A stretch of 64,000 nt of DNA, taken from Cardiocondyla obscurior. Its lineage: Eukaryota; Arthropoda; Insecta; Hymenoptera; Formicidae. The translations under genes were made by a program, and so were the position numbers. The DNA lies in NCBI RefSeq assembly GCF_019399895.1, contig NC_091873.1, positions 7,181,501 through 7,245,500 of the forward strand. The letters are read 5' to 3'. This document shows, in pieces, positions 10,484 to 22,022 of the stretch (within the stretch, counting starts at the first letter, position 1; every line of letters begins with the position of its first letter). The notes below the pieces were generated by a model. The model saw only the letters and a program-made list of their open reading frames with translations. It was not told where the DNA came from and ran no database searches.

Positions 10484-12297
10484 TCACTTTTCTTCCTTTG
10501 TTTGTTTCAATATATTGTATATTGAATACGACATTTTTATAAGCTAAAAAAAAAAATATATATAAATTTTTATATAAAGTATTTTTAACTTTACTTATTA
10601 TTAAAACTATAAAAGTATAATAAATTTATTTACAACCTTTACGAAAGAATCTAAAGTTACTGTAATAGCGTGTGCACTAGAAAATTCGATAGGCGTCAGA
10701 GAACGATGCATAATTAATATAAGACTCTCCTTAGCTTTCTTATCCGCCGCTATCCAATCCATTCCGAAAATTTCATCGGAAAATTGTATGCTCTGTAATA
10801 GAATTTGCCAGGCAAATAAGATAAACGTTTATTACTCCGCAACGTATCTCATTGCAGGCTTAAATACATATATTACACGTTAGTGTTAAACTTTAATTAA
10901 AAGAACATCCTTTTATTTAACTGTCGACGCAATTTTGAAATTTAATTAATGTTACTTTTACATAAAAAAAATTGTAATACAGTTACCTTTAATTTCACTT
11001 CGTTTCCGTACCAAGAATATATAAAAATTTGCATACACATACAGAACGTGTACATGATAAGCGGAATATATTTCATACTCAGTGTAGTTTTCGCCAATCG
11101 ATAAAGGCTGGAGCACATTACTAACATGCTTGCTATAAATTGAACAGCAATTATAAACCTAAACTTTTCGTTCATCGTGTACGCAAACCTAAAGAAGAGC
11201 ATCGTTTCCACTTTACAAAATTATTATCGCTCGTGATTAAATGTCGGATAATTAAATTCTGTACGGATACTAACTTATAGATGCGATTGTGTTGACGTAT
11301 ACATTCGCCCAAGTCGCCTTGACCGCGCAAGGATTTCTTCACGCGGCATTCTAGAATTTCGATTTGACAGTAAATGTGCACCAGCAGCCCCCAGATCATT
11401 ATATCGCAGGCGACGTTCACGATGGACGCAACCGTCAGGCTTATCAATTGGCGAAAGTACGTAAAATAGAACACTGCGTCGGATTCATAGGGTATCCATT
11501 CCCTGTACGCTAATTTCCCTTTTTGAAAGTCCGTAAATAAAGACGTCAAATTCATGAAACCGCACGTCAATTCAATCAAAACTGTGTACGATATAGAATG
11601 GATCCTGCAAAATGACTATGCAGGCTGGACTAATTCACCATGACTTTGCTTAGAATTTCTCTCCTTTAATTAAAAAGAAAAAAAAAATTTATATATATAT
11701 TTTCAGCTGCTTAAAAAAATTCTTTAAATATTTATTTAATTTTTTTTCTTCTTTGCTTTATCGAAGTACTGTAATATTCTATTTTGTATATTTAAAAAAA
11801 AAGTTACAATGCAAAGTACTAACTATACATGTGGAGAAAGAGAAAGAGAGAGAGAGAGAGAAGAAAGTTAAAAAAGGAATTAGATTGAAATAAAAATTTC
11901 TTTATTCCTTTTTTTAATTTTTTGGAATTTCTTACCGTACTATATTATCATATTTCTGTCGAATTTCGATTTCGTTTGGTTCCAAAGGTCTGAACGGTTT
12001 CTGAACCAGTGCATTGATCAACATCTTGATATTCTTACGATTTAGTAATAGACTGATCATCTTACAGCAAGCGATAAACATCGCTAGCATAATATAAAAA
12101 GTATCCGTGAAATCGTCCGGATTATCGACGTTTAGAATAATGTCCAGAATTTGTGGCACCATAAACGTAATTAATAGCAAGCACATGAGAATAGTATACA
12201 TGTTGTACAATGTTCGTTTGCATAACGAGGACCAAGACTTTGGCGGTTGGCATCCTGCCACTGTGAGAATTTTCAATGGAAATTGCATTGTCTGCAT
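10484..12297 (-). CDS. Odorant receptor OR-4 (5 exons, 369 aa)
   Basis: Insect odorant receptor. Exons: 12297-11936, 11604-11275, 11188-10987, 10792-10637, 10543-10484. N terminus MQTMQFPLKILTVAGCQPPKSW: here the family GCW reads GCQ. Exon 2 is two codons short (330 nt) and has VACDIMIWGLLVHIYCQIEIL, losing one Cys of the usual CCQ. Exon 3 has IFIYSWYGNEVKLK. Exon 4 ends TLDSFVK, where neighbours have MNLDSFV, and its donor is an unusual GTTGTA. Exon 5 is long and charged: LIKMSYSIYNILKQTKEEK. Frames are open in every exon, so I read it as functional, but this is the member with the most changed key residues. It is probably related to OR-5 and OR-6 by exon 1 similarity. Confidence 0.83.
11832..11868. 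repeat. GA-rich microsatellite in OR-4 intron 1
   Basis: A GAGAAAGAGAAAGAGAGAGA-type purine run lies between exons 1 and 2 of OR-4, part of an intron of about 330 bp, longer than most first introns in the array. Confidence 0.7.
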
Positions 12298-13660
12298 TTT
12301 TCGAAATATTTATTACTCGATCTCTAGTTTAACACAAAATATTAATTTTTAACGTACAAAGAGTACACAGTACAATTGAGAATTTTATCTTTAAAGAGCA
12401 CGATATTAATAAACATAAAATATTTTATACCACACGTAATAATATTGGATTAATAATAAAATAAATTTTAATTCTTAAAATCGTACACTTAATCGGTTAT
12501 TAAACACGACGTACTGTACCAAATTACATTTTATTCCATTTTATTATTATCGTTAAAAGTAATATAAATTAAATAAGACTCACTCGAATAAAATAATTAC
12601 TAAGTATTTTGTAAGATTTATACATTGATTTTAAAGCAATTTTACAAAACTTTGTCGAACCGGACAATGTCTGTAAAGCTGCGGCATTACTTTCTGCATC
12701 GTTCGCCTCTATGCGGAACTACATATGTTATCAACCTTCAGAGACATATGTCATTATAATAATTATATGTATACCGAACTTGCAATATATTCCGATCAGT
12801 AATAATACTTTTGTAAAGCATAGATGTGTCTTTTTCCTTTTTTTTTTTCTTTTTTTCTTTTCGCGACGTTTATATGTATAACGGTTTATAAACGTGGCGC
12901 TACATTGAAACGAAATAAACAGAAATAATGCAGAAGAAACGAAAGCTCGATAGACCATAAATTATGGTGTGCCACCATGAAATTTTAATGCAAACGATCT
13001 ATACTTACATACAAAAAATATGGAAGTTTTTATTGTCGCCAACTCCGCCTCACATCCGGTTGTCATCGTTAATTCTGCTGCTCATATTGATCTATTCATG
13101 ATTCTGGCAGGGTAAAAAAAAAAGGAAAAAAAAAAAAAATAAACGATTCAAAGAACTCATTAAATTTCCATAAGTAAAGAAAGCAAATGTACGTTAACAT
13201 TATAATACTCAGTTACTGTTGAACCAGTGAGATAAAACATTGTGTAAAATTGCATTTTATTTGTTAATTTTAAATAACAAGTATTATATGTATTTAAAAC
13301 ACATTATACATGTATGTAGAACGAGAACAAGGTATTGAAATTTCCCAAATTTGCAATAAAACCTAATTACATTAAAAAATTTTGAAAATATTTTAAATAA
13401 ATGAAAAATAAATTGTTTGATTTCAGGTTTAGTTATACTGTTCAAATAATTTACAAAAAGTTTTATAAAAAAACTGCAAAATGTACATCTAATAAAAACG
13501 CGTGTACTAATCAATTGTTATTTATTAATGTTATGAAATAAATAACAGAATTTGGTTAATTAAAAAACTTAAATAATTTAACATTTAAAAATTAACAATT
13601 ATACAAACAGTTTGGTTAAAAAATATGACTATCTAGTTTCTATACTACCTTCTATTTTAA
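12298..13660. other. OR-4/OR-5 spacer
   Basis: About 1.36 kb without a supported gene. TGTCTGTAAAG at about 12668-12678 is a weak match to the array's upstream motif. A-rich and T-rich runs are common, including a pure A stretch near 13125. Small open frames at 12731-12958 and 13284-13514 look like chance in AT-rich DNA. Confidence 0.5.
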
Positions 13661-15523
13661 TTATGTTGTTCGCATTTGTTGTAGTAAGTTAAAAGCAGAA
13701 TATGATGTTTTAAGTAACTGTAACAAAAATATATACTCTTCCAAATGCATTTCATAATTAATTACTTAGTGAAATATTTTGTAGCACAAAATATATGTAT
13801 ATGTATAAGTCAATATCTCTTTTTTTTTTTTAAATAAATGTTTTTATAATTTAATTACTATTTTTATTAAATTATAATTTAATTACTAATTGCTTAAAGA
13901 CACAAATTTTATTATACTTACGCTTACAAAAGAATCAAGATTCATTGTAAGAATGTAAGCGCTTGAGAATTCAATCGGTATTAATGAACGATTCATAATT
14001 ATTAATAAATTTTGCCTCTTGCTCTCCTTCATCGTCAGCCATCCCATTTCAAAGATGTTGGTGACAAGTTCAACGCTCTAAAAAATTATAACATATACTA
14101 CATTATACATATACATATAAATTAAAGTAATATACTTAATAAAATTACGATATATTATATTATAAGTATTCGAGCTTCACTCAATGTGCACATAATTCGC
14201 ACCTTTAACTTCACTTCATTTCCATACCAGCAATAAATGAGTATTTGTGTCAACATGGAGCACGTGTATAATATCAATGGGAAACATTGCGCACTTAACG
14301 TTACCTTTGCCAACTGATATAAGTTCGAACACACTACTAACGTACTTACAACAAATTGAATTGCAATAATAATCTTGAATTTTTCGTTTATCATAAACGC
14401 AAATCTACAGAAAGAAAAAAAAAGAGATATGTTTAAGCGAAAATATATTTATTTAAAAATACTTGTATAAATTTTCTACGTCTTCACAGACATAAAAAAA
14501 AAATTATTAAAATTATACGTATCTTTTAAATATAAAAATAAATCATAAACGTGCTCTTCTTTATGTTTAACATTTTTACGTAAAATTATTTTGTTTTTTA
14601 TGCGATTCAACTGATCTCGAATCTGCACAATTTGCATAATTGTTAAAGGGAAACTAACTTAAATATACAGTCGTGTTGACGTACACAATCGCGCAGACTA
14701 TTTTGTCCGTGAGAGATCTTTTTCAGCCGGCACTCTAGTATTTCAATCTGGCAGCATACGTGCAATAATAAACCGCAGATCAGACTGTCGCATGCTACGT
14801 TCACCATCGAGCCGATAGTCGTGCTTATTAACTGACGAACGTATATGACACAGAATATCGCCTCGGACGTATAGTTATACGGTGTCCATTCTCTGTACGT
14901 TAAATTACCTTTTCGGAAATCCGTGAACAGCGACGTCAACGCAACGCACGCACACGTCGCTTCAACCAAAACTGTGTACCGTAAAGTATTGATCCTAGAA
15001 CATGACTGTCTTAATTATTAAAAAGAAAATTTTTCTTTGAATTAAAATAAAATTCTTTATGCGATTCAATTAGTTTTAAATAATTTAGATTTTTGGATTT
15101 TGAAAAGGAGATAAATGTACTTACATTACATGTGTTTGGTTTTTTTTTTTTTAATACTTACTGAATTGTTTTGTCAAATTTCTGACGGATTTTTATTTCG
15201 TCGGCCTCCAACGGGATAAATGGTTTTTGAGTAAGAATATTCGTTAATATTTCTATATTTTTACGATTTATCAAAAGTCCGACCATTTTACAACAAGAAA
15301 TAATCATTGCGAGCAAGATATAAAAAGTATCTGTAAAATCGTCAGTATTGTCGACATTTAGAACAACGTCCATAAGTTGAGGCAGCATAAAAGTGAAAAG
15401 CAACAATATTACAAAAACCGTATATATATTATATATGACGCGTTTATACATTGAAGTCCAAGAATTTGGTGGCCAACAGCCCACAATCGTAAGAATTTTT
15501 AACGTAAAGTCAAGAACTTGCAT
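13661..15523 (-). CDS. Odorant receptor OR-5 (5 exons, 370 aa)
   Basis: Insect odorant receptor. Exons: 15523-15162, 14994-14659, 14404-14203, 14077-13922, 13717-13661. N terminus MQVLDFTLKILTIVGCWPPNSW with the family VDNTDDFTD loop between the first two hydrophobic segments. Exon 2 starts INTLRYTVLVEATCACV and contains VACDSLICGLLLHVCCQIEIL. Exon 3 ends QILIYCWYGNEVKLK, with a weak donor GTGCGA. Exon 4 runs SVELVTNIFEMGW to MNLDSFVS, then GTAAGT. Exon 5 is LLKTSYSAFNLLQQMRTT. All frames are open. Exon sizes are exactly the array standard (362/336/202/156). TGTCTATAA at 15792-15800, about 270 bp upstream, is the best match to the shared promoter motif. Confidence 0.88.
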
Positions 15524-16578
15524 TTTCTTTTTTTCCGCGCTTCTAAATCTCGTTCACGAAGATACGTTAATTAAATTATTTTCGTTTTTGCAATTTAAAT
15601 TAATAATCTAATCAAGAAAATTATCGATATAATACAATATTACAGAAAAAAATTCTATTTGCCGCGCGCACTAATAATATTAATTTTTTTTTATTTCTAA
15701 TCATCCACCCGTGAGTGATAAATACGAATGTCTGTCTTTCTGTCGATAACACCGAGAATCAACTTTGTTCAATTCCCTTCAAACCTCAGAATGTCTATAA
15801 CCGCGCTGTATGATTTTCCGTCTGTATGAATATTATTTTTTTTCCGATTTCCCCTCTATTCGATATCTATAGTATAATTATCGTAATATCAAACCCGCAA
15901 TGTTTCCCATTTTTCTTAAAATAGTTGGACCGCATTGGCGATCGTATTCAAATGCAAACTTAATACATTTAGAACAGCCATGTAATAATACATTAATATC
16001 CTAAATGCAATAGGAAAAAAAAAATAAAGAAAGCCGTAGAATCTTAATAAATTATGAAGTGCATTTCGCAATATAGCTAACCCAGCAATTTTCTTAGTAA
16101 ATATTTATCGCTGTCGTTGATGATACATCTTAGCTATCTGCCTCGAGTTTTCCAATGTCCATTTTCTTTTGTAATATCGATTTAAACAATCATGTGCTCT
16201 AATAAAGTGTAAGACATAAAACAAACTTTGATTTATGAAACACGATGAGATATTTGATACTTATTCTATTTTAAAAAGGGATTTATGCATCGTACACTAT
16301 TACGAATATTATATTAAATATTCACTTCAATGTGTGAAAGAGACGCTTTTCAATTTTTTTTTTTAATACATATAATCGGGTAAGAATTTATTAATAGATA
16401 CAAAATTATAATAAGACACACGTTACAATTAAGTAATTGCTATTTATTTTTCTTATAAATGTAACGCTAACTATAATGCAAACTTCTACGAGTATTAATT
16501 ACACTTTTCAACAAGATGACACGTTGGAAAACATTTTAATAATTTCAATTAGATTTATTTGCGGGTATTCTGCAACTT
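15524..16578. other. OR-5/OR-6 spacer
   Basis: Holds TGTCTATAA at about 15792 and CTATAG at about 15866, both candidate OR-5 promoter elements. The rest is AT-rich. A short open frame at the right end overlaps the last exon of OR-6 on the other strand and is a shadow. Confidence 0.5.
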
Positions 16579-18479
16579 TTATACTTGTTTCAAAATGTTA
16601 TAAGCCGAATATGACGTCTTAAGTAACTGCAACAAATGTATTAACAAAAAAAAAAAATATGCACACGTTATAATTTATAAAATTAAACATCAATTATTTT
16701 TTTACTCACCCCAACAAAAGAATCGAGATTCATAGATAGAATATAAGCGCTGGTAAATTCTATCGGTATTGTCGCACGATTCATAATTATTAATAAGCTC
16801 TCTTTAAGATTTTTATTCATTGTTACCCAATTCATTGCGAAAATGTTATCGAGTAGTTGAGTGCTCTATATTTCAAACAATAAAAAAAAAAAGAAAAAAT
16901 ACTTTTAGCTTTATAAATTTGGTACATTTAATTTTAAAAAATCTCATTACATAAATAGACATACAAACTTTTAATTAACAAGTATACATATAATATATAT
17001 TTTATATTTTCAAAATAATAATGTAAGAAAAGATTTGATTTACCTTTAACTTTACTTCATTTCCGTACCAGCAATAAATAAAAATTTGTGTCAACATGCA
17101 AGACATGTACAATAGTAAAGGAAGATAGCTTGCATTTAAAGATGTGGATTTAGTCATTTGATATAAATTAGAACATACCACTAATGTACTCACTACAAAT
17201 TGCATGGCAATAGTCATTTTAAATTTACTGTTCAATATGAGTGCATACCTATAAAATATATATTACATTAATACGTCAACTAAATGTTGACTTAAAAAAA
17301 AGGAAAAAAATTTTTTAACAAAGATAAAACATGCAGAAAAATTATATTAAAACGTTTTCAGTCAGAATAAATAATAACATGCATTAAAAAAAATATTTTT
17401 TAATACTTTTGAAAATAAATAATTATTGCGTTCGATCTGTCTTTGACTGTTATAATTAAATGTATAATACGTTAGAACGATAAGACAAAAAGTAACTAAC
17501 TCCAATATACTGTTGTGGTGGCGTACACAGTTGCGAAGAATATTATGATCGTTTGAAATTTTTTTTAATCGATATCCTAATATCTCGAACTGGCAGCAAA
17601 TGTGTACCAGCAGTCCGCAGATTAGACTGTCGCAGGCCACATTTACGAGAGACCCGGCTGTTAAACTAACAAGTTGATGGGCGTACGTAATATAAAATAC
17701 GAAAGTGGACGAGTAATAGTCATACGGTAGCCATGCTCTGTACGTTAGATGTCCTTTCCTAAACACCGTGAATAACGACGTCAAAGTGATACACGCGCAA
17801 GTTGTCTCCACCAAAATTGTGTAACAGAGCGTGTTGATACTGCAAAATGACTGTGGAGATAATTACGTTCATTTGTATAATACAGCTTTTTTTTTTAATA
17901 TTTAATAACGCATCTTCAAAAAAAATATGTTATTATAAATTATAAATGTGTATGGTGTTTGATACTTACTACACACATACATATAAAGTTTTTGTATAGG
18001 AAAGCAAAAGAAAAATTTATAATACATTTTTTTTCTCTTTTTTTTTTCTTTACATTTATGGTTAACTTAATTATTATTATCAGAACGTAATTTCTACCAC
18101 CAAAAGATAAAACTTACTATATGATTCTATCGAATTTATATTGGATTCTCATTTCGTCCACGTTCAACGACTTGTACGGTTCCTCGACGAGCACGTTGAT
18201 TAGCGTGTTAATGTTTTTCCGATTCACCAACAAACTCAGCATTTTAGAACACGAGACAACTGACGCTAGCGTGGCGTAAAAGTTTTCGGTGAAATCTTCG
18301 GCATTTTCAACGTTCCAAATAATGTCCAAAAATTGGGATATCAGAAAAGTGTACAATAATATAATCATAAAAATTGTATATGCGTCGTAAATTATTCGGA
18401 AATAAAAGGATGAGCATGATTGCGGCCGCCAACACCCAATAAACGTTAAAATCTTGAAAGTTAAATGCAAGATACGCAT
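16579..18479 (-). CDS. Odorant receptor OR-6 (5 exons, 369 aa)
   Basis: Insect odorant receptor. Exons: 18479-18118, 17839-17501, 17248-17044, 16865-16710, 16626-16579. N terminus MRILHLTFKILTFIGCWRPQSC: the tryptophan of the usual SW is Cys. Exon 2 is one codon longer than the standard (339 nt, around YDYYSSTF) and has VACDSLICGLLVHICCQFEIL. Exon 3 is also one codon longer (205 nt, KSTSLNAS) and begins YALILNSKF, where neighbours have FAxxxNEKF. Exon 4 ends MNLDSFVG, followed by GTGAGT. Exon 5 is LLKTSYSAYNILKQV. All frames are open. Intron 1 (17840-18117) is T-rich and a little longer than in most members. Confidence 0.87.
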
Positions 18480-19195
18480 ATCTTATTTCGCTATGCGTAT
18501 GTATATTTTATATAATTTTTTTTTTCTTTCTTAGATCCTTAATTTTTCGCACAATATGCGTACAGTATTTTCAAAATTAAACATAGAAACAAAATTATCT
18601 GTAAAATATCAAATAATTTCTTCCACAAAATCTATTTGCTACGATATTTCTAAAGCTTTGGTATCTTTAAAAAAAAAAACTGAGAAATGACGAACTGAAG
18701 CACTAATTTTCATACGAACAATGTAACTGAGGATTTTTCTCTTCAAACTTTATCGTTCGTACAGATCTGTTATTATCGTAATGTCGGATTTGAATCATTG
18801 ATCTAATAAATGTATTTTACTCGTATCTATATTATACGTCTCTAAAAACTTAACTTTTGCATCTCGGTATTTGTAAATTATTAATGTCTTCAGCTAAAAG
18901 TATCATGGAAGAATCGAAAGAATATGCGTACTACCGACTGTTGTATCGCTATGAATTTTAATGAAGGTTTAGTGAAATTACATTACGTCTCGTCAATTCA
19001 AAGATATTTTATTTATCAGACTTATTTCACGTGTCATCGAATAGTTGCTGTACACGATTCTCGCCGTATATTGATTTTAAGCACTCGTAGTTTCTGTTTT
19101 CCTCAGTTTTAAATTCTATTACATCTCTCTTCCCTTTTTAGTATTAATTTCTTAGATAATACTTTATATCTATTAGTTTTTTTTTTTTTGCCAAA
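18480..19195. other. OR-6/OR-7 spacer
   Basis: No gene seen. TTTCTAAAGCTTTG at 18647-18660 resembles the upstream motif of OR-9 and OR-7 but lacks CTATAG, and sits only about 170 bp from the OR-6 start. A short plus-strand open frame at 18924-19112 has no recognisable similarity. Confidence 0.45.
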
Positions 19196-21022
19196 TCACA
19201 TTTGCATGTGTTGGAATAAATTATACGTGGAATAAGACGTCTTAAGTATCTAGAATTAATATACATATTTTTATTCCTTATCTAAATACGTTTTAGTAAT
19301 TAATAAATGTCGAGTTTATATTTTTTTAAGTAAATAGCATACATAATATACGTATATTATTCTTATTTCATAGTTAAAATTTAGTTGGCAAAAATACTTT
19401 AATATTATAATATGAATTAATTTATTGTAAATCCTTCCATTAATGTATATTCAATTATATCTGGAAAAAAGAAAAAAAAAATTTTGGCAGCGTCAGTTTT
19501 AATAACGTTTATACTAACACTCATAAAAGAGCTAAGATTCATGGGAAAAATATAAGCACAGGTAATCTGAATAGGCACAAGTGTCCGTCTCATTATTATC
19601 ATTAGGGACTGTTTTTTATCTTTATCCAATGACAACCATTCCATGCCGAAAATGTTATCAATCATTTGATGACTCTACTAAAGTGCATAAAACATATTCG
19701 TAGATAGCTTTTATATAAAAAGTGATATTAATTTTACTAAAGCTCTATGATATTCTTTAAATATATGTTGACGTTTTACGATTAAATATATGTTAGGTAG
19801 AGATTTATCATGTATTCAAAAATATCTGTACTCACCGAGTTAAATTTTTGTTACCATACCTTGATTTTTAATTCATTGCCGTACCAGCAATAAAAAAAAA
19901 TTTGCGTTAACATACAAGCCATATATAATATCATTTCAACATATTTGTCTTTTCTTGTTGTTTTATTTATTTGATAAAGGCTGAAGCACACCACCAATGT
20001 ACTTATTATAAATTGCATAGTAATGGTCAGCCTAAATTTTGCATTTACAATAAGCGCAAGTCTAAAATTTTTTTAAATTTTGCTCGTACAATAAAACATT
20101 TTTTTTACCTTAAATTTAACGAGAATCATATTAAATTGTAAAACTTTACCTGCAAATACGATGATGCTGGCGTACACAATCGCGAAAAATGTCCGAATAA
20201 GATATAATTTTTCTCAAACGATAAAGTAAGATTTCAATTTGACAACAAATGTGGACCAATAGTCCACAAATGAGGGTGTCGCAGCCAATGCTTAAAAATG
20301 CTGCGGTAAGCAAACCCACCATCTGATGGGTATACGTCAAAAAGAACAGTAACGTCGACGAATAATCAAATGGCAGCCACGCTCTGTACGTCAACTTTTT
20401 ATTTCTGAAGTTCGTAGATAAAGAAGATAATAAAATACACAAAAATGTTACTAGTCCCAAGTATACGAAACGTTGAGTATTTATCCTAAAATAATAATTA
20501 AATACTTTAAAAAAAAAAAATAAACGGTTAGTTGACCATCTCCTCGGGAAGAGAATCGAAATTCGTGAAACAAAACTTTAGGCTCTCGTTAAGAAAAAAA
20601 AAATTAATTAATATGTATATGCAATATTATAATATTGTTGACGTTGTTGATAATACTCACTGTATATTTTTATCGAACTTATAAAGAATTTTTATTTCGG
20701 ATGATCTTATCGGCCTGCATGGTTTTTCCATCAATATGTCGATCAGCTTAACGATGTTGTTGCGATTTACGAGCACAACTAACACCTTACAGCAAGTAAG
20801 AAACATAGCAATTAGAATAAAAAAGTTGTCGGAAAAATCATCGGCGTTGTCCACTATTAAAATCATGTCCATCAATTGCGTTAGCATAAAGGTGTACATT
20901 GATAGAACTATTATAACTGAATATATGTAGTAGGCTATGCGCTTATTTAACGATGACCAAGAATCCGGTCGCCAACATCCGCATATCGTCAAAAGTTTAA
21001 AAGTGTACTGTAGTATAGGCAT
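19196..21022 (-). CDS. Odorant receptor OR-7 (5 exons, 369 aa)
   Basis: Insect odorant receptor. Exons: 21022-20661, 20485-20150, 20061-19860, 19674-19519, 19249-19196. N terminus MPILQYTFKLLTICGCWRPDSW with loop VDNADDFSD. Exon 2 begins INTQRFVYLGLVTF and carries SIGCDTLICGLLVHICCQIEIL, so the usual VACDS is altered. It ends HHRICR with donor GTAAAG, where most members end IFE or IFK at GTTAGT. Exon 3 starts LALIVNAKFRLT and ends IFFYCWYGNELKIK, with donor GTATGG. Exon 4 is SHQMIDNIFGMEW to MNLSSFMS. Exon 5 is ILKTSYSTYNLFQHMQM. All frames are open. It keeps the 202-nt exon 3, unlike neighbours OR-6 and OR-8. Confidence 0.87.
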
Positions 21023-22022
21023 TTTTCAAAAGAGAATTTCTTTATCATCCGCGAAGTGAACGGCACGTATTACTTAATTACTGCGAACTATATTTCAATA
21101 TATTTACGTAGGTGCAATAACATAAATTAAATTTAAAAATCTAAAAATAATTAATAATTTTATCAATTAAAAAACAATTTTTTTTTATCTGAATGTCTAG
21201 ATATTTTCTAATTTTTTTTTTATTGTTTACAAATGATACTTGTATGTTACATTTCTAACTAGAGAGAAATATCTAATTCATCTTTGTAATTTAATTTAAT
21301 GTAACGTAATGTTAGATAAATACTGAACTATAAGATAAGTCAAATTGTTATTATAAAGAAGAATAAGTGCTTTAAACGATCACAATCGCATAGAGAAAAT
21401 CTTTAGAACGACTGACAAGTGTCGACAGTCTATAGCTTTGTTATCCGGTATAAACCGGATCGAATTTCTTAGACGTGGATGTTCTCATGCATGTACGATC
21501 ATATATCCGCCCTCTGCAGTTGGTTAGAATTTTTATTATTCATTTTTATGACGTATCCCTCTTACGGTGATCCCTCGGAAAATAATTTTTTAATGACTCG
21601 ACATGCAACATACATACAGTAATATGCACGTGTGTGCACGTAATAAAATGTGCTTCTACTCTAACATAATATAATTATACATATCTTTAAACGCAACAAT
21701 GTTATTCAGAGGCATACTTTTTTCGTGGAAACGAAAAGAAACGCAGGGCAAAATTGTGAAATATTAAACAGCAATATGTATTCTTTATTTTTAAATTTAA
21801 ATTTTCTATGCAATTTTGTTACTTGCTACAGTTATGGCATTGGGTAATGATACCTCTGGAACACTCGTGGCGTTTAATCAGCATTGTATACTTGCAAAAT
21901 GTTTTATAATATTTTAGAAAATAATTAATTACCTAAACGGTATTTTTTTTTAATTTTTTTTAAACAATGTTGCATACTATTTATTCCAATTTTATTTTCT
22001 ATCGTTTCTATCACTTTTTCTC
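21023..22022. other. OR-7/OR-8 spacer
   Basis: Apart from the candidate promoter at 21411-21435, no feature is supported. The sequence is AT-rich with no open frame of note. Confidence 0.5.
21411..21435 (-). promoter_or_regulatory. Candidate OR-7 core promoter (TATA-like plus initiator)
   Basis: On the minus strand CTATAGACTG is followed by TTGTCAGTCG. The A of TCAGT lies about 21 bp after the first T of TATAG. TCAGT is the arthropod initiator consensus. The predicted start site is about 390 bp before the OR-7 ATG. Function is inferred from recurrence. Confidence 0.5.
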
